NCBI GenBank assembly: GCA_007644065.1
Contig: VJWN01000017.1
Location: forward strand, 868,001 to 932,000
Direction of reading: 5' to 3'
DNA from: Margaritispora aquatica
Taxonomy: Eukaryota; Ascomycota; Leotiomycetes; Helotiales; Discinellaceae
Length of the DNA: 64,000 nucleotides
The notes below the pieces were generated by a model. It ran no database searches. It had not been told where the DNA came from and was given only the letters and a program-made list of their open reading frames with translations. This document shows, in pieces, positions 33,194-45,200 of this stretch. Position 1 is the first letter of the stretch. Each line of letters starts with the position of its first letter. The translations under genes were made by a program, and so were the position numbers.

Positions 33194-33574
33194 ATTGTCG
33201 GATTTGTTTTAGAGTTATAAGTTTGAAGTTGTCAAGAACTGTTTGAGAGGAATAGACCACAAGGCTGCGTGATACGTGCTTTATGTAACGGTCGGAAAAG
33301 GCCAACCTGAATTACAAAGTATGGTGAATGTAAGTTATAATTGAATTTCGACGAACAAGTTGAGCTTGAGCCTTGAGCTTGGTGGAGGCGAAGATCAGGC
33401 TGTCAAGCTGGCGAACCCCTCCGATTTCTGACAGGGGAGCTGTTTCGGTACTTACCGCGAGTATCAAAAGCTTCAACCTCATTCATTCCAAGCATAGCAA
33501 GCACCATCACAATAGATACAATTCTTCAATTAGTTGCGCGCCAACGCTCTCTAAACTCTACTTCTTTGCCCGCC
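33194..33574. promoter_or_regulatory. Shared promoter region of SHP1 and MIM1
   Basis: 381 nt between two divergent start codons. No TATA box stands out. Inference from layout. Confidence 0.45.
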
Positions 33575-34086
33575 ATGTCATCCGATGATGCGATTAATTC
33601 TTTGACCGAGTCCGCCATGACCATTCCCTCGGATTCGGAACAATACTCTGCCAATGATGATATCTCTCCTTCTCCGCCGTCATCCTCGAGTTCGCCTCCA
33701 TTGATACTATACACTCCTCCAACACTATGGGGTCTTCTGCGAGGCGCTGCCATCAATCTACTTTTGCCCTTCGTCAACGGCTTGATGTTAGGATTTGGAG
33801 AGTTGTTTGCACATGAGGCAGCATTCAGGCTTGGATGGGGAGGCACAAAGGTATACAGGTCCCTTTGAGCGCGCGCACTATGTGAAATCGCATGTTAGTG
33901 GTGCATATTTGTAGCCGCTACGACTTTACCATCTGCAATTTAACTCCAGAAGGCTAATGAATGATTTAGGTATTTCCAGCAGGACGAAATCAACACTCAA
34001 TAGGACCAGGTATTGAAGTGAGGGACAAGCCTATGGAGAGGCGGAGACGCGATGGTGAACTGCAGGATTTGACAAGCATGGAATGA
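33575..34086 (+). CDS. MIM1: Mitochondrial outer-membrane import factor Mim1 (Tom13)
   Basis: Small single-pass protein of the MIM complex, which inserts alpha-helical proteins into the mitochondrial outer membrane and helps assemble TOM. Two exons, 33575-33850 and 33970-34086, give 130 residues. An acidic, Ser-rich N terminus leads to the conserved core LYTPPTLWGLLRGAAINLLL and PFVNGLMLGFGELFAHEAAF, whose glycine-spaced helix (G..LMLGFGE) is diagnostic, followed by RLGWGGTKVFPAGR. The tail is basic (KPMERRRRDGEL). The ATG at 33575 is chosen; no upstream in-frame ATG is near. The intron (119 nt) is longer than the local average. Confidence 0.92.
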
Positions 34087-34583
34087 AGAGTTACGGTGGG
34101 CATACGATATATAACATGGTGTTCAGGAGTTTTGGTGGTATTGTTTTCATCTTGAAATCTTCATGGAGGTTTGGAAGCATTTGTGTCATAAAAACAAGCA
34201 AGCAAACCGAAGCGCTTGAATCGTTATCGGATTACCTGATGAATTGTAGATATTGAAGGGAGGAAGGGTAGAGATTCGTGTAACGGCGATGATATCCCAG
34301 AGAGTTGCACAAATACACTGGTTTGGAGTCAATAACAATGGATCAATACATTGTATTTGCTACCTTTTTACATGAGATACAGCAGGTGATAACATCAAGT
34401 TTTCGTCCTTTCGTAGCTAAGGCACCATCTACCTTAAGGTAGGCTATGGAAATGGCTGGTTTGGCGTACCCGGAGTTATGAACAAGGCTGTGAAATGCTA
34501 GCGCGTTTTATGCAAGGTTGTTGATTTGTGCATCGTTACTTGGAGAAATATTTGAGGACGGGACATCAAAATCATCATACACA
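34087..34583. other. Intergenic, MIM1 3' flank and OXA1 promoter
   Basis: No gene. It contains a perfect 14-bp palindrome, CTACCTTAAGGTAG, at 34429-34442, about 140 nt upstream of the OXA1 ATG. A related AAGGTA-rich stretch occurs at 46222-46266. Confidence 0.5.
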
Positions 34584-36148
34584 ATGCTTCCAAGTAGAGG
34601 TTTACGTTGGTCTAGCCAGACCATTGGTATTGGTCGCAGGCGGATAGAGTTGACTTCTGCCAGAAATGTGAGCTTAAACCTACTCATTCGCTCACAATTG
34701 CTAATGTCAATAGTTCTCCTCGAATCGTTCCATCAAAGCCAGTCCATTTGTCCCTAACAAGAGGACACCACTCTCGAGATTGAATACTCCATTTTCAACT
34801 TCAAGAACAGCCAACCTCCTGCGAAATGGAGCAGGTGTCCGTTTTGCTTCCACTACTCCAATTCCAGTAACCCCATCAGCACCGACAGATGCTTCTATCG
34901 AAGTCGCGGGCTCTTCTGCAGCTGCCCCCTCCAACGCTTTTTTGAGCGACAATGTGAACTTCGATACTGGTTCCTTACTTGATATACCGGAATCGATCGG
35001 CTACTTGAAGTCCTTGGGATTAGATTATGGATGGGGTCCTACTGCCGGTATGGAATGGCTCCTCGAACACATACACGTTTTTGCTGGAACACCATGGTGG
35101 ATGTCTATCACACTCACAGCTGTACTCGTTCGAGCGGTGCTCTTTAAGCCCTACATGGACGCAGCTGAAAATGGCACAAGGCTAGCAACGATCCAGCACT
35201 TCCTCAAGCCTATTCAAACAAAAATGAGAGAAGCTGCTAGGTTGGGCGACACGGCTCTGACGATGGAGTTGAGGGCTGAGCTCGTAAGGATCAACGCCAG
35301 AGCTGGTATCAAAATATGGAAGAATTTCGTGCCAATGCTCCAAGTGTTTGCTGGTTATGGAACTTTTGTCTTGCTTAGAGCTATGAGCAACCTACCCGTA
35401 CCTGGCCTGGAGACTGGTGGTTTTCTGTGGTTCCAAAATCTCACTATTTCCGATCCGTTCTATATTCTTCCAATGGCCACTGCAGCTGTTTTGCACCTCG
35501 TGATCAAGGTTCGTTGAAGTATCCTTTTTGAATTCAAGTATGCTAATTGGTTTTTAGCGAGGAGGCGAAACTGGAGTGAATACCATGGATCCAAAGATGC
35601 AAAAAGCGCTCATGTGGGGTTTCCCAGCTTTAACACTCATATTCACCTCTTGGCTTCCTTCTGCTCTGCAATTGTCATTCTTCGTCTCTGGACTTTTGTC
35701 AGCTGGCCAATCCACTCTCTTCAGACAATCATGGTTCCGTCGGCGCTTCAACATGACGCCTCTTCCCACAATCAAGCCAGCAGAATCAAGCGGGCCTCCA
35801 TCCCCCTACCAAGGCAAAATCAAGAGAATCGAGCCACGACCTCTCTCGACCTCTGAACTCGGCAATCGTTTCGAAGGGCCCAAATCAGCAACGAAGCCAA
35901 CAAGCATCTTGGGAGCACCCATCACCGGAATCAAGTCCACATTTTCGAGCATCACGGAGGCAGGCAAGGGCGTCGTGGAGATGAGCAAGGAGCGAATGGC
36001 GAAGAACGACCAGAGGGCATCGGCAAGGCAGCGTAAAGCTTATGAGGAGAAGCGGAGGGGAGAGCTCAGACAAGAGGCGCAGAAGAGGCTCATGGAGCAG
36101 AGAGCCGAGAGAGCCGCGAGGAAGGCTATGAGGGATGGAGAGGAGTAG
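34584..36148 (+). CDS. OXA1: Mitochondrial inner-membrane insertase Oxa1
   Basis: YidC/Oxa1/Alb3-family insertase placing mitochondrially and nuclear-encoded proteins into the inner membrane. Three exons: 34584-34668, 34714-35508 and 35558-36148. N-terminal presequence MLPSRGLRWSSQTIGIGRRR. Core: WGPTAGMEWLLEHIHVF, PWWMSITLTAVLVRAVLF (first helix), RINARAGIKIWKNFVPMLQV, FLWFQNLTISDPFYILPMAT, RGGETGVNTMDPKMQKALMW and FPALTLIFTSWLPSALQLSF; five hydrophobic segments. A long basic C-terminal tail rich in Arg, Lys and Glu (RQRKAYEEKRRGELRQEAQK) fits the matrix ribosome-binding extension of Oxa1. About 490 residues. Secure. Confidence 0.95.
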
Positions 36149-37110
36149 ATTATGTCTGAAGCGGCTTTGCTAGGTTTCATTGATTGTACAAACTCGGGCA
36201 TTTGGGCTATTCACCGCTTGTATCAATATTGTAGCATTGCATGGATGGATGAATGGATGGTGTAGGAGGGTACAAAATATATACCTAGAATCAACCATTT
36301 ATCTCGTCCTCCTTGGACTTTGCCTGATGTACTGTGAGATTAGTTCATGTAAAATCTCGTTTTTTTTTTTATTCATATAACACACTGTAGAGACCTTCTC
36401 CATTACCATTTATTCGATATCCACACCACAGATCAAGTTCAATCTCAACGACCATGGAAAGTATAAATAGTCTAGAATATATCTATTCTACTCTACATGG
36501 TACTTAATACTACGAAATTGACAGCTAATTCCATTGCTCACTCAATAGATACACATTCAGGAAATAAACAGTTTCTTCAAAGCCAGACATGATCTCGAAT
36601 TCATGTTCAATCAGACCCTCATCATAAAAGACTGAAATCAAAGAAGAGGCACCAGGGTATGTATGTATGTATGTATGTATGTATGTATGTATGTATAGCT
36701 ATCACTTTCTTATTCTCAAGACACAAAACGAAGGTTCACAGGAACTAAAAAGCAGCATCACAAGCAAAGAGGCAGGAACGCAAAAGACAGGCAGTAGTAG
36801 TAGTGGCATTCATATGTATGATAAGCTAGGTACAGGCAGGTCAGGTATGTAGGTATGTAGGCCGGTTTCTTAAAATCCCAGTCCTCGGGCGTGCAAGCAC
36901 CCGGCTGCGCGCCCGTCCCATTTCGCTCACTCACTCGCTCGCTCGCTGTCGTGTCAATCGATCTACTAAAACGCCATTTCCTTTAACGCAAGGCATGTCA
37001 ACGAAAAAAAAACCACCGTGCATGCATGCATCTAACCATCACTCAAAGCACCCAAATCGGTGTGCACAATCGCAAGAAAACATATCCACCCGTTGCTAAA
37101 GAACCGCCGC
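36149..37110. other. Intergenic with microsatellite
   Basis: 3' flanks of OXA1 and the DUF1996 gene; no gene seen. Short GGAT runs at 36241-36262, a T tract at 36360-36370 and a GTAT microsatellite. Confidence 0.5.
36657..36696. repeat. (GTAT)n microsatellite
   Basis: Ten uninterrupted GTAT units, 40 bp. Smaller GTAT traces recur at 36845-36860. Confidence 0.95.
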
Positions 37111-39270
37111 TCAGTAACGAACAACGCCCGATCCACGCCTGTGCTTGTGGAAGTGACGCTTACGCTCAGCAGCAGCAGATGCACTAGCATAGATGGTAGT
37201 GGTCTCACTAGCAGTGATAGTGACCTCTGTCTCGACCCACAAAACCTCATAGACCTCATTGCCAGAAGTGCTGTACTCGGTCCTGATATACGAGGCTGTG
37301 TCGGTAGGAGCAGGTGCAGAGGGGGCAGACGTGATATCGACCTTGACTGCAGCGGCTGCGACGGGCTCAGCGGAAGACGTGGCGACGGCTTCAGCCGCGG
37401 CGTAGGTGGCTTGCGTGGAGACGGCGAAGATTCCGCCTGGGACGTAGGTGTCTGATGAGGCGAGCGAGATGCCGGCGGAGTAGCTAAGCGTTGGGGCTGC
37501 GACGAGGGAGGCGGTCGTGGTGGTCTTGCCCTTGGGTGCTGCGTGGTCAGAAGCGTATCCTGGACCAGGTTGAATGGCTGGGTTGCCGGGCATCGTTGCA
37601 ATGGGTCCGGTGGCGTCTTCCTTTGCGATAGCGGACGGGAGCTTGATGTCGCAGTTGGAGTAGACGGACTCGTCTTGGATGGTGAAGAGGGGGCAGTCTT
37701 GAATTTGGCCGGAGAGGTTGGTGCATTTGTTGACGGCGGCTTGGAGGAATGGTTGGTTCCAGCCCATCATGAAATCACCGTGGTAGCCGTAACCTAAGAT
37801 ATGTCAGTTTTGCTTGAGGGGATAGCGATTAGATTTATTTACCGGTTGGATCACCGTTTGAAAGGTAGAACTCTCCATCTTGACCCTTGAACTCATATGT
37901 GTTCCAGATAGTCTCGTAGAACAATGAAGGCAGACGCTCCTTGAATCCATCTGGGCACTCACCAGTCATGACTTGACTAGGGTATGCAACATGGCTCTTC
38001 TTGTCTTCGCTAGTGCTATCCTTGCCATTCCAGCACGAAGGAAACATCAGCTCGAAACGAACACCATCAGCGCAGTTGGCATCGAGATAAGCCTTGTCTG
38101 GCATGAAGTGGCGGTACAAGGAGCCCTCGGGAGTCTTGGCGTAGTTAAGGCAGTTGAATCCAAGTGCGGCTTGGCGGAGGAAGGGTTGAGTGTTGTATGG
38201 TGCGACACCCCAAGCGGACTTCTCGATGTCAGGAACTGGGTAGGTGAAGTTACGTTGGTTGGTGTCACCAGCAATCATCTCGAAGTCGACTGGGAAAGCT
38301 GAGAGAGATGTGTTGCCAGCATTGGGGTAGAGGAGATAGTAGCTAGGTATTGTTAGTTAGGATTCGCATCGTCTGTTTGTTGTTTCTCGCTTGTCTCCTC
38401 TGGCTGAAAATCGAACCTCATGATAGTGAAATGAGTTTCTGCAATTTCCGCCTGTCTCCAGACGAACAAGACTGACCTCCAATATGCATCTGCTACTGCC
38501 TTGGTGCGATTGATGTTGTAGAGAACAAAACAAAGATTTTGACTGAAAGAGTTGTGAAGACTTACGCAAGCATTCCACCAACCTGCTCAACTAGAGTATA
38601 CTTGCCGGTCGAAGCTGACTTGAAATAAACAGCCGGAGTCCAGTAAGCAGACTTGTCTTCAGCGACCTCGCAAGAGGTACAAGATCCACTGGTAAGAGCA
38701 TCATAACCAGCTGTGGTTGAGAATCCTAAAGCGAGAAGTTAGCATAACGATTTCAATAAATGAAGGGATTCTGCGAACGAAATCTAAGTGATGCGAGTTT
38801 GAACAATGCTTTCACAGCGAGTAGTCGCTTTAGAAACACAAGAAAGCAAATCGCATCGCTTAAGCAGAAGTAGTCGCGTTCAAGAGCGCATGGCCACAGC
38901 GAGGCAATAGGCGGTTGATATCATATATCTGAATTCAAAGACCAGATAGCTCCCATTGAAAAGAGATAGCTGGACTCAAAATCGCGAACTCGTCCTTAAC
39001 CATTGCGAGGAATACAGGAAGCCACGTCCAGATTTCTCCATAACGCGAATTCGTAACAAAAAAGCGGGGTAATAAAAAGAAAAGAGCAGACATACCACTA
39101 GACCCGTGAATCGCATGAGCATGCTCAGAGATGGAGCCATTGTTGGTCAAAGGATCAACTCTAGCCAAACCAGAGCGAGCGCGACATGGCATGCGCCAGA
39201 AGGCATCTGCTGAGCCCGAGAGAGCCAGCATAGCCATCGCGACAGCATTGAGAGAACCCTGATACATCAT
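37111..39270 (-). CDS. Secreted DUF1996-domain protein with Ser/Thr/Ala-rich tail
   Basis: Four exons. The second of two ATGs at 39270/39267 also works; the product begins MMYQGSLNAVAMAMLALSGS with signal-peptide character and likely cleavage at ADA-FWR. DUF1996 marks: FWRMPCRARSGLARVDP, then HAHAIHGSSGFSTTAGYDAL, SCTSCEVAEDKSAYWTPAVY, QVGGMLAYYLLYPN, FEMIAGDTNQRNF, LGFNCLNYA, GVRFELMFPSCWNGKD, HVAYP and GYHGDFMMGWN. After about residue 330 the protein is low-complexity Ala/Ser/Thr/Val, likely O-glycosylated, and ends in a basic ERKRHFHKHRRGSG. Function unknown; extracellular or wall-bound by inference. Introns 1 (about 364 nt) and 2 (about 230 nt) are much longer than the local norm. Confidence 0.88.
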
Positions 39271-40587
39271 GGTGACGTTGAATGAAACCGGTTCAATCAA
39301 TGAGTTCGAGTTTTCGATCTGCGGCAAAGAATCGCGCGCGAATTGTGCGGCGCAAAGACGTAGATGCGTGTAATGTAAAGTATGTACTGAAATGTAGAGA
39401 TCGCCTGCTCACTTGGAGTGGGGATCTGTTGTCGGAATTGTTGTGGTTTTGGAAGAAGGTTGTGGGTGTTCGAGACGCTGGAATGGTGATACGGCTCAGC
39501 CGAGAAAATGAAGCTGTTGATCTTCTTAGCGCCGGATATGTTGGCGACGACGAGGTCTCTTAGCGCGGTTTACAAGAATTCGATTTCCGATCCGGTGATT
39601 CAGAATGCCCAGTTGACTTTCCAATCAAAGTTCTAAAAAGAGTCCTTGATTTCCGGCTTGGATGTTGAATGCGACAATTCCTTCTAGATACTGATTCACT
39701 GTCTCCAAATTGAATATCCTTCCTTTTCCACAGAGGTTCAATTGCGACCGATATTCTTCAATTCTAGATCTGAGTCCTTTGGAGTTGATATCCTTCTCTT
39801 TTCGATTGTCGGCAAAGATGTCTATCCACTGCAACCAAGTTTGTCCTTCTTCTAAGCGTTCAAAGTACCAACACCACCGCGATAAAATTCCAAAGAGAAT
39901 GATAGCTTTTCGTGTCCTTGCCACGAAAGAAGTTGAGCAAGTGATAATGAGCGAATACGTCTGTCGAAGAAAAGAACGATAACCACACTGTCGGACAATG
40001 CAAAGGAGCGTGAGGGGGTGGAGGGCGACGTCGAGCGAGGTAAGGAAGAGAAGGAAGAAAGGAAGCAGAAGTAGAAGAAGTGTGTCAAAGTTAACAGGCA
40101 AACGGAGCCACCACTTGGTATCTGCCAAGCCCTTTTAGAGTGTGGAGTTCCGCCATTCTACTTGTTGGTTGTTCTTCTGGACTGTGCCCAAAATGCCTGT
40201 GGCCAAACAGGAGGGAATACTGGTGGCATAATTAGGGCCTGCTGGTTCAGAGATTGGAATGCCGGGAGAAGGGTGAAAGCATGATCCTGATCTGCTAGAA
40301 AATGCCGGGTAGACCTGGACTGTCGTCGTTGTGAGACATCCGATCACCAAGGAGCGAGGGAGGGGTTGGGGGATTAGTTCGTTCCAGGGGTAATTCTGTT
40401 CCTGCATCTTCATCCCTCTTCCGACTTTCAAATAGTTGCTTTCATTCCCGATTGAGGCGTTTGTCATTCTCAGCTTCTTGATGGCACGTAGTCGGTATAG
40501 GGTGACATCTCTTTGCCACTATCATAGCCGCTGCGAGTTGCCATCTGTCCCTTTCGTCGGGATACAAAATATGGATGTTCTCTCATC

Positions 40588-40621
<34 letters not shown>

Positions 40622-42205
40622 CTTGCTTGGTCTTTCTCGGAGGTCCAGCCCATTCATGAAGAAATGAAGTTGAAAGGAGGAAGTGGAAGAGGAAGAACCA
40701 GGTTGGCTCGGGAGTTAAGCTGAAACGTCCAGGTGTCGTCTGACGCAACCAATAAGAATGGAATGACAGCCATCTGTTTTCTCCCCCACCTGCTAGAAGC
40801 GGCTAAAGGGAAAGTCACACCTCAAATCAGGGGTATCGGATAGACTGAAAGAGACTGAAAGACCTGAAGATTGAACACTCACTGAACGAGATCTCGACCC
40901 CCGACCCCCCAAGAGTGCAGTATCCGATCCAAGCTCGCTTCATCTCATTATTCATAAGGTAATTTGGATGGATGGAGAGAAGAGATGAACCAACGAGTGA
41001 GTAAAGATGAGATGAATGAGCGCACAAGCAAGCAATGACCGAGATGAGCTCTTGTGCGCTTGTATTCTGAAATCCCTCTCTCTATTCATCACAACACAGA
41101 CTCAAACAGAAACTCTCCTCCCTATCTGGATGACATTCCATTGCCTCTTGGCTGGAATCAAAAAGACCGCCATCTTCAGCTATTCGCGGCCATTTCTTTT
41201 CCTGTTTGGAGTTGGGGCCAAGAATATTGTTTGTTCTCGCTGTGGCTGTGCTCAGTAGCTTTGGCATTCCTCGCGCAGTTTGTCAGTGTTCGTTTGGTAT
41301 CATCATGCAAACGAGTGGCTGTTCTTTGATCTTCTGCTCTCGTGTCCAAGTGAGAAGTAGATGTCTCCGTATGAGACACAGCCATTCACAGCTCCAGCGC
41401 AACCGGTTGTGCTGGCCGAACAGTCGTGATATTGGGTGGTTTGTTGGTGTTCGAAACCTCCCTTGTCTGATCTCCTCAGCATCATCACCCTCTCATCACC
41501 TCACTTTCCACTAGTACTTACCCCTTTCACCTCGTGTCCACGACACACCGTTTATTCTGTGCATGAATTGCCACGAGAGAAACATTTCATTTTTCGATGT
41601 ATCGATTCATGCTTTGGTCGCTAAAAGATTCCTCACCTAGGCAATGCTTGAAACAAACCATGAACATGTGGACTTGTGGAGAGACTTCATCAATAAAATG
41701 GAGAACAAACGCACATTGGCGGATTCGATCGACGGCCAAGCTTTGAGTGTATTTCCCTTCTTCCCGCTGAAAATCCCGTAGATTGGATCTATATTAAGAT
41801 GACGAGTTCCGCTGTGATTTTTAAAGTGGTGTGGATGAGTGTTGGGATGGTTGTTTCATCTTGAGATGCAGTAAATCGAGTCCACCTGCAGAGTAATATT
41901 GATCACGTGTTACTGTTTGATTTTGCCGAAGGCAAGGTAAGGTATCTACCAACCTTAAGTACCCAGAAATAATAGCGATGTAAGTTACCTATTCATCAGC
42001 AGATTAAGTATACATGATTTCATAATTATCCGAGCAATAAAATATATACACGTGGATATCTTAAAAGCATTAATGCCACTCCCAACGCCTGCGCTCTAAA
42101 TACCATTCTCTAGCACTAACATGCTCACGTTCAAAATAGAGCAATTCAAGCAGGACCAATAGATGACTACCTATAGCAAGACGCCATTGCATGATTGTCT
42201 CCCCG
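39271..42205. other. Long intergenic stretch
   Basis: 2.9 kb without a supported gene between two minus-strand genes; it would hold the DUF1996 gene promoter and the 3' flank of the histidine kinase. A 167-codon minus frame (39625-40128) begins at TTG rather than ATG and has no domain. A TGAT microsatellite is at 40588-40620. Confidence 0.4.
40588..40620. repeat. (TGAT)n microsatellite
   Basis: About eight uninterrupted TGAT units, 33 bp. Confidence 0.95.
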
Positions 42206-45200
42206 TCAAGTTCTCTCTTTCATCAATAAATCCATCTTTTGTAAAAGCTCCGGAATTTGAAATGGCTTTGCCACGATGTCATCCTACAAAGGTCAGTTTC
42301 AACCGTAAACTCTAATGTGCGATACTCGGATAAACTCACCATACCAGCTTCCCTGGCAACATTCATCTGCTCGCCTCGAGTATTGGCAGTAACTGCAATA
42401 ATTGGTACATGTCCTCTCAACTTCTCTTCCCTCTCCAGATCGCGAATCCGTCTTGTGGCAGCTAAACCATCCATAACTGGCATCTCAAGATCCATGAGTA
42501 TAATTGACAACTCCATGCACTTGTCTTCCAGTGATGAGGCATCGGTCCAAAGCGAGGTCTTGGAAAGAAAGTCCAGGGCTTCTCCCCCATGATTAGCGAC
42601 ATGCACGACACAGCCGAGGGTACGGAGTTGTTTGCTGAGCACTTTTTGGTTGATGAGATTATCTTCCACTAATAGGATGTGATATGACGCATGAAGTTTG
42701 GCTGTGATTGGTGCCGATGGTGTAGAAGGTGTCGAAGAAGGACCAGAAGCGATCCTTTGCATGCCTGGGGAAGCTTCGGGATCATTGGACGTTGCTCGAC
42801 GGGTTTTTATATAGAAAGCAAATGTGCTTCCTACACCTTCTGCTGACGTGACTCCAATTTGGCCACCTTGAAGCCTAGTGGTTGTTAGTATTATTGTAAG
42901 TCTAACATCCAAATCAAGCCCTGTCAATCACTCTACTTACTCAGTCAGCTCTCTCGATATGAAGAGACCAAGCCCACTGCCTCCATACTGAACCTAGGAG
43001 GAATTAGTAAGGCATGATAATGAGGAGTTGGATCACCTACATGAGTTCTTGGGCTTGCTTGACTGAATCTGTGGAATAATCGTGTCTTCTCAACTTCCGA
43101 TAAACCTCTTCCAGTATCTTTGACAGCAAAATATAGATAACACTGCTGGCCAGTTCCCCAGTCGCTGGAAAGAGTCAAGTCTTGGATCGCACTTGGGTCC
43201 TTTGATGGAAACCACTGAATCCCTAGAGCTGATACTTCTGTGGGCTTGAATATGGATGCTCCGAGGTTTACAGTAATCTCTCGCTTTGGCTCTGATCTCG
43301 TGAACTTGATAGCCTGTTCGTGTAAGCAAGTACTTTATTGTGTTAAGACTGTGCGTATCTTACATTGGTGAGAAGATTGATGAAAATTTGGGTTAGTCTG
43401 ACTGGATCGCAGTACACTTTGTCGAGTTGACAGTCTTTATAAGACCTATCAACTACGAAATCCATCGCGATCGCGTCAGCTTGGAGCTCGCCTTGAAACA
43501 TCTTCAGTGTTCGTCGGACAGTTGATTCGACATCAACTTGTACCTGTCGAGTGTTAGAGAATGGGTTCGATCTCAGGCATAGATCACCCACAGGAGTAAC
43601 ATTAACCATGGTAGAATTGAGCTTCGACAGTGTCAAAACATCATCTATAATCCGCTTTTGATGCTGTGCACAAAGGACGATCGTTTGCGCCGCATCAAGG
43701 TTGCTAGCTAACAACGATTTTGTTTGAGAGACAAACTCATCACTATCACCCAGTAATTCAAACTCTTTTACTGATGTTGCAATACCATCAGCACAAAGCT
43801 GTTAAAGTCAGTGTGTGTCTCTCAACATTATGATAAGATCAATTGTTCAATGCGGCATAGATGTGTACGTCAAGAGAACCATTTATCATTGAGGGTGAAT
43901 AAAAGATGGCATACCATAATCGCTCCTAGTGGATTTCGCATCTCATGTCTAAAAATATTCAGTCAAGGTCAAAAATGTCAAGAGGTATAGCTTACGATGT
44001 CATGTCGATGAAGCTTTCTTGTTGCTTTTTGGCTTCTTCGGCATGCAGCCTGCTAACCAGCTGCACTTGTTCGGCAAGCTTGACTCCCGATATATCAGTA
44101 GTGCAGCCGAGAACTCTAGTTAGGTTCCCTTGGTCATCAAGTTGAGGTAGAGCTAGAAACAAAATCCACTTTGGGTCTCTCACAATCCCATTACTTTCTT
44201 GGCGAATCCAAGGTTTCTTTAATCGAAGCTCTAAGGTGATTTCTTCCTTAGCAATAATCATCTTCGCCCATTCCTTCATGAATTCTTCTCGGTCTTGCTG
44301 CTCAATACAATCTAGGATTGACAATGGCTGATGTCGTGCTGCATCTCTCGCGTGTCCAGTCATCTCATACCATTGGGGATTAGCCCATGACACAACTCCT
44401 TCTGGTGTAAACGTAAACATGCCGCAAGGGGCTAATTCAGCCATCTGTTGAAAGTTCTTTTCGTGTTGCGCAGCTTCTTGTGTCCTGAGGGCAAGCTTCT
44501 CAACTAAATCAGCTCGTGCCAGGGCATCTTCTTCAGCATGTTTTTGCGCGCTAATGTCAGTAATACAGCCCATGATTGTCTTCAAATGACCTTCCTCGTC
44601 AAATTCTTGATCACAAGAGGCCAGGATCCATTTCTGTTTCGCTTGCCCTGTCTTTTCACAAATCCAAGGATTTCTTAGTCGAAGCTCAAACGTTTGCTTG
44701 CCTCTACCCTTGGTCAACAATTCCCACATTTTATCCATCATAGGGTGATCAATCTCTGAAAGTACATTCATAAAGGACATTTCAGATTCGAGTCCCCTCG
44801 GATGGCCTGTAATTTCGTACCACATGTCGTTGCAATAAAGAATATTTCCATCAGGCGTAAGATAATACATTCCAACTGGATTCAATTCTGTAAGGACCTT
44901 GAATTTTGATTCACTATCAGCCAGCTTCATTTCGAGATCTGATTCTTCGGTGAAAGCAGTGTCAATGCTATCAGCCTCGGTTATTGAGGAGCGTGCTTTA
45001 GACCTTGATGTCGAAGTTGATCGCGAATTCGATCTGCTCGATCGTGGCGTACCATGACTTTGAAATCGCTGGTTTGGCACCTGACTTGCGCTTATAACCC
45101 TCCATCTATGTCTCAGAGTAGTACTTGTCCAAAACATACTCTTGAACGTATGACGAGGCAGGTAGCCATCTTGTTTGCCATCGAAGTCCGGGTAGGCTAT

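Noticed and set aside
39625..40128. 167-codon minus-strand open frame with one hydrophobic stretch
   Set aside because: It begins at TTG, not ATG, has no domain and no promoter-like context; I treat the region as intergenic.
41016..41640. Several overlapping short open frames upstream of the DUF1996 gene
   Set aside because: None has a domain, and they overlap on both strands in several frames as expected from chance.
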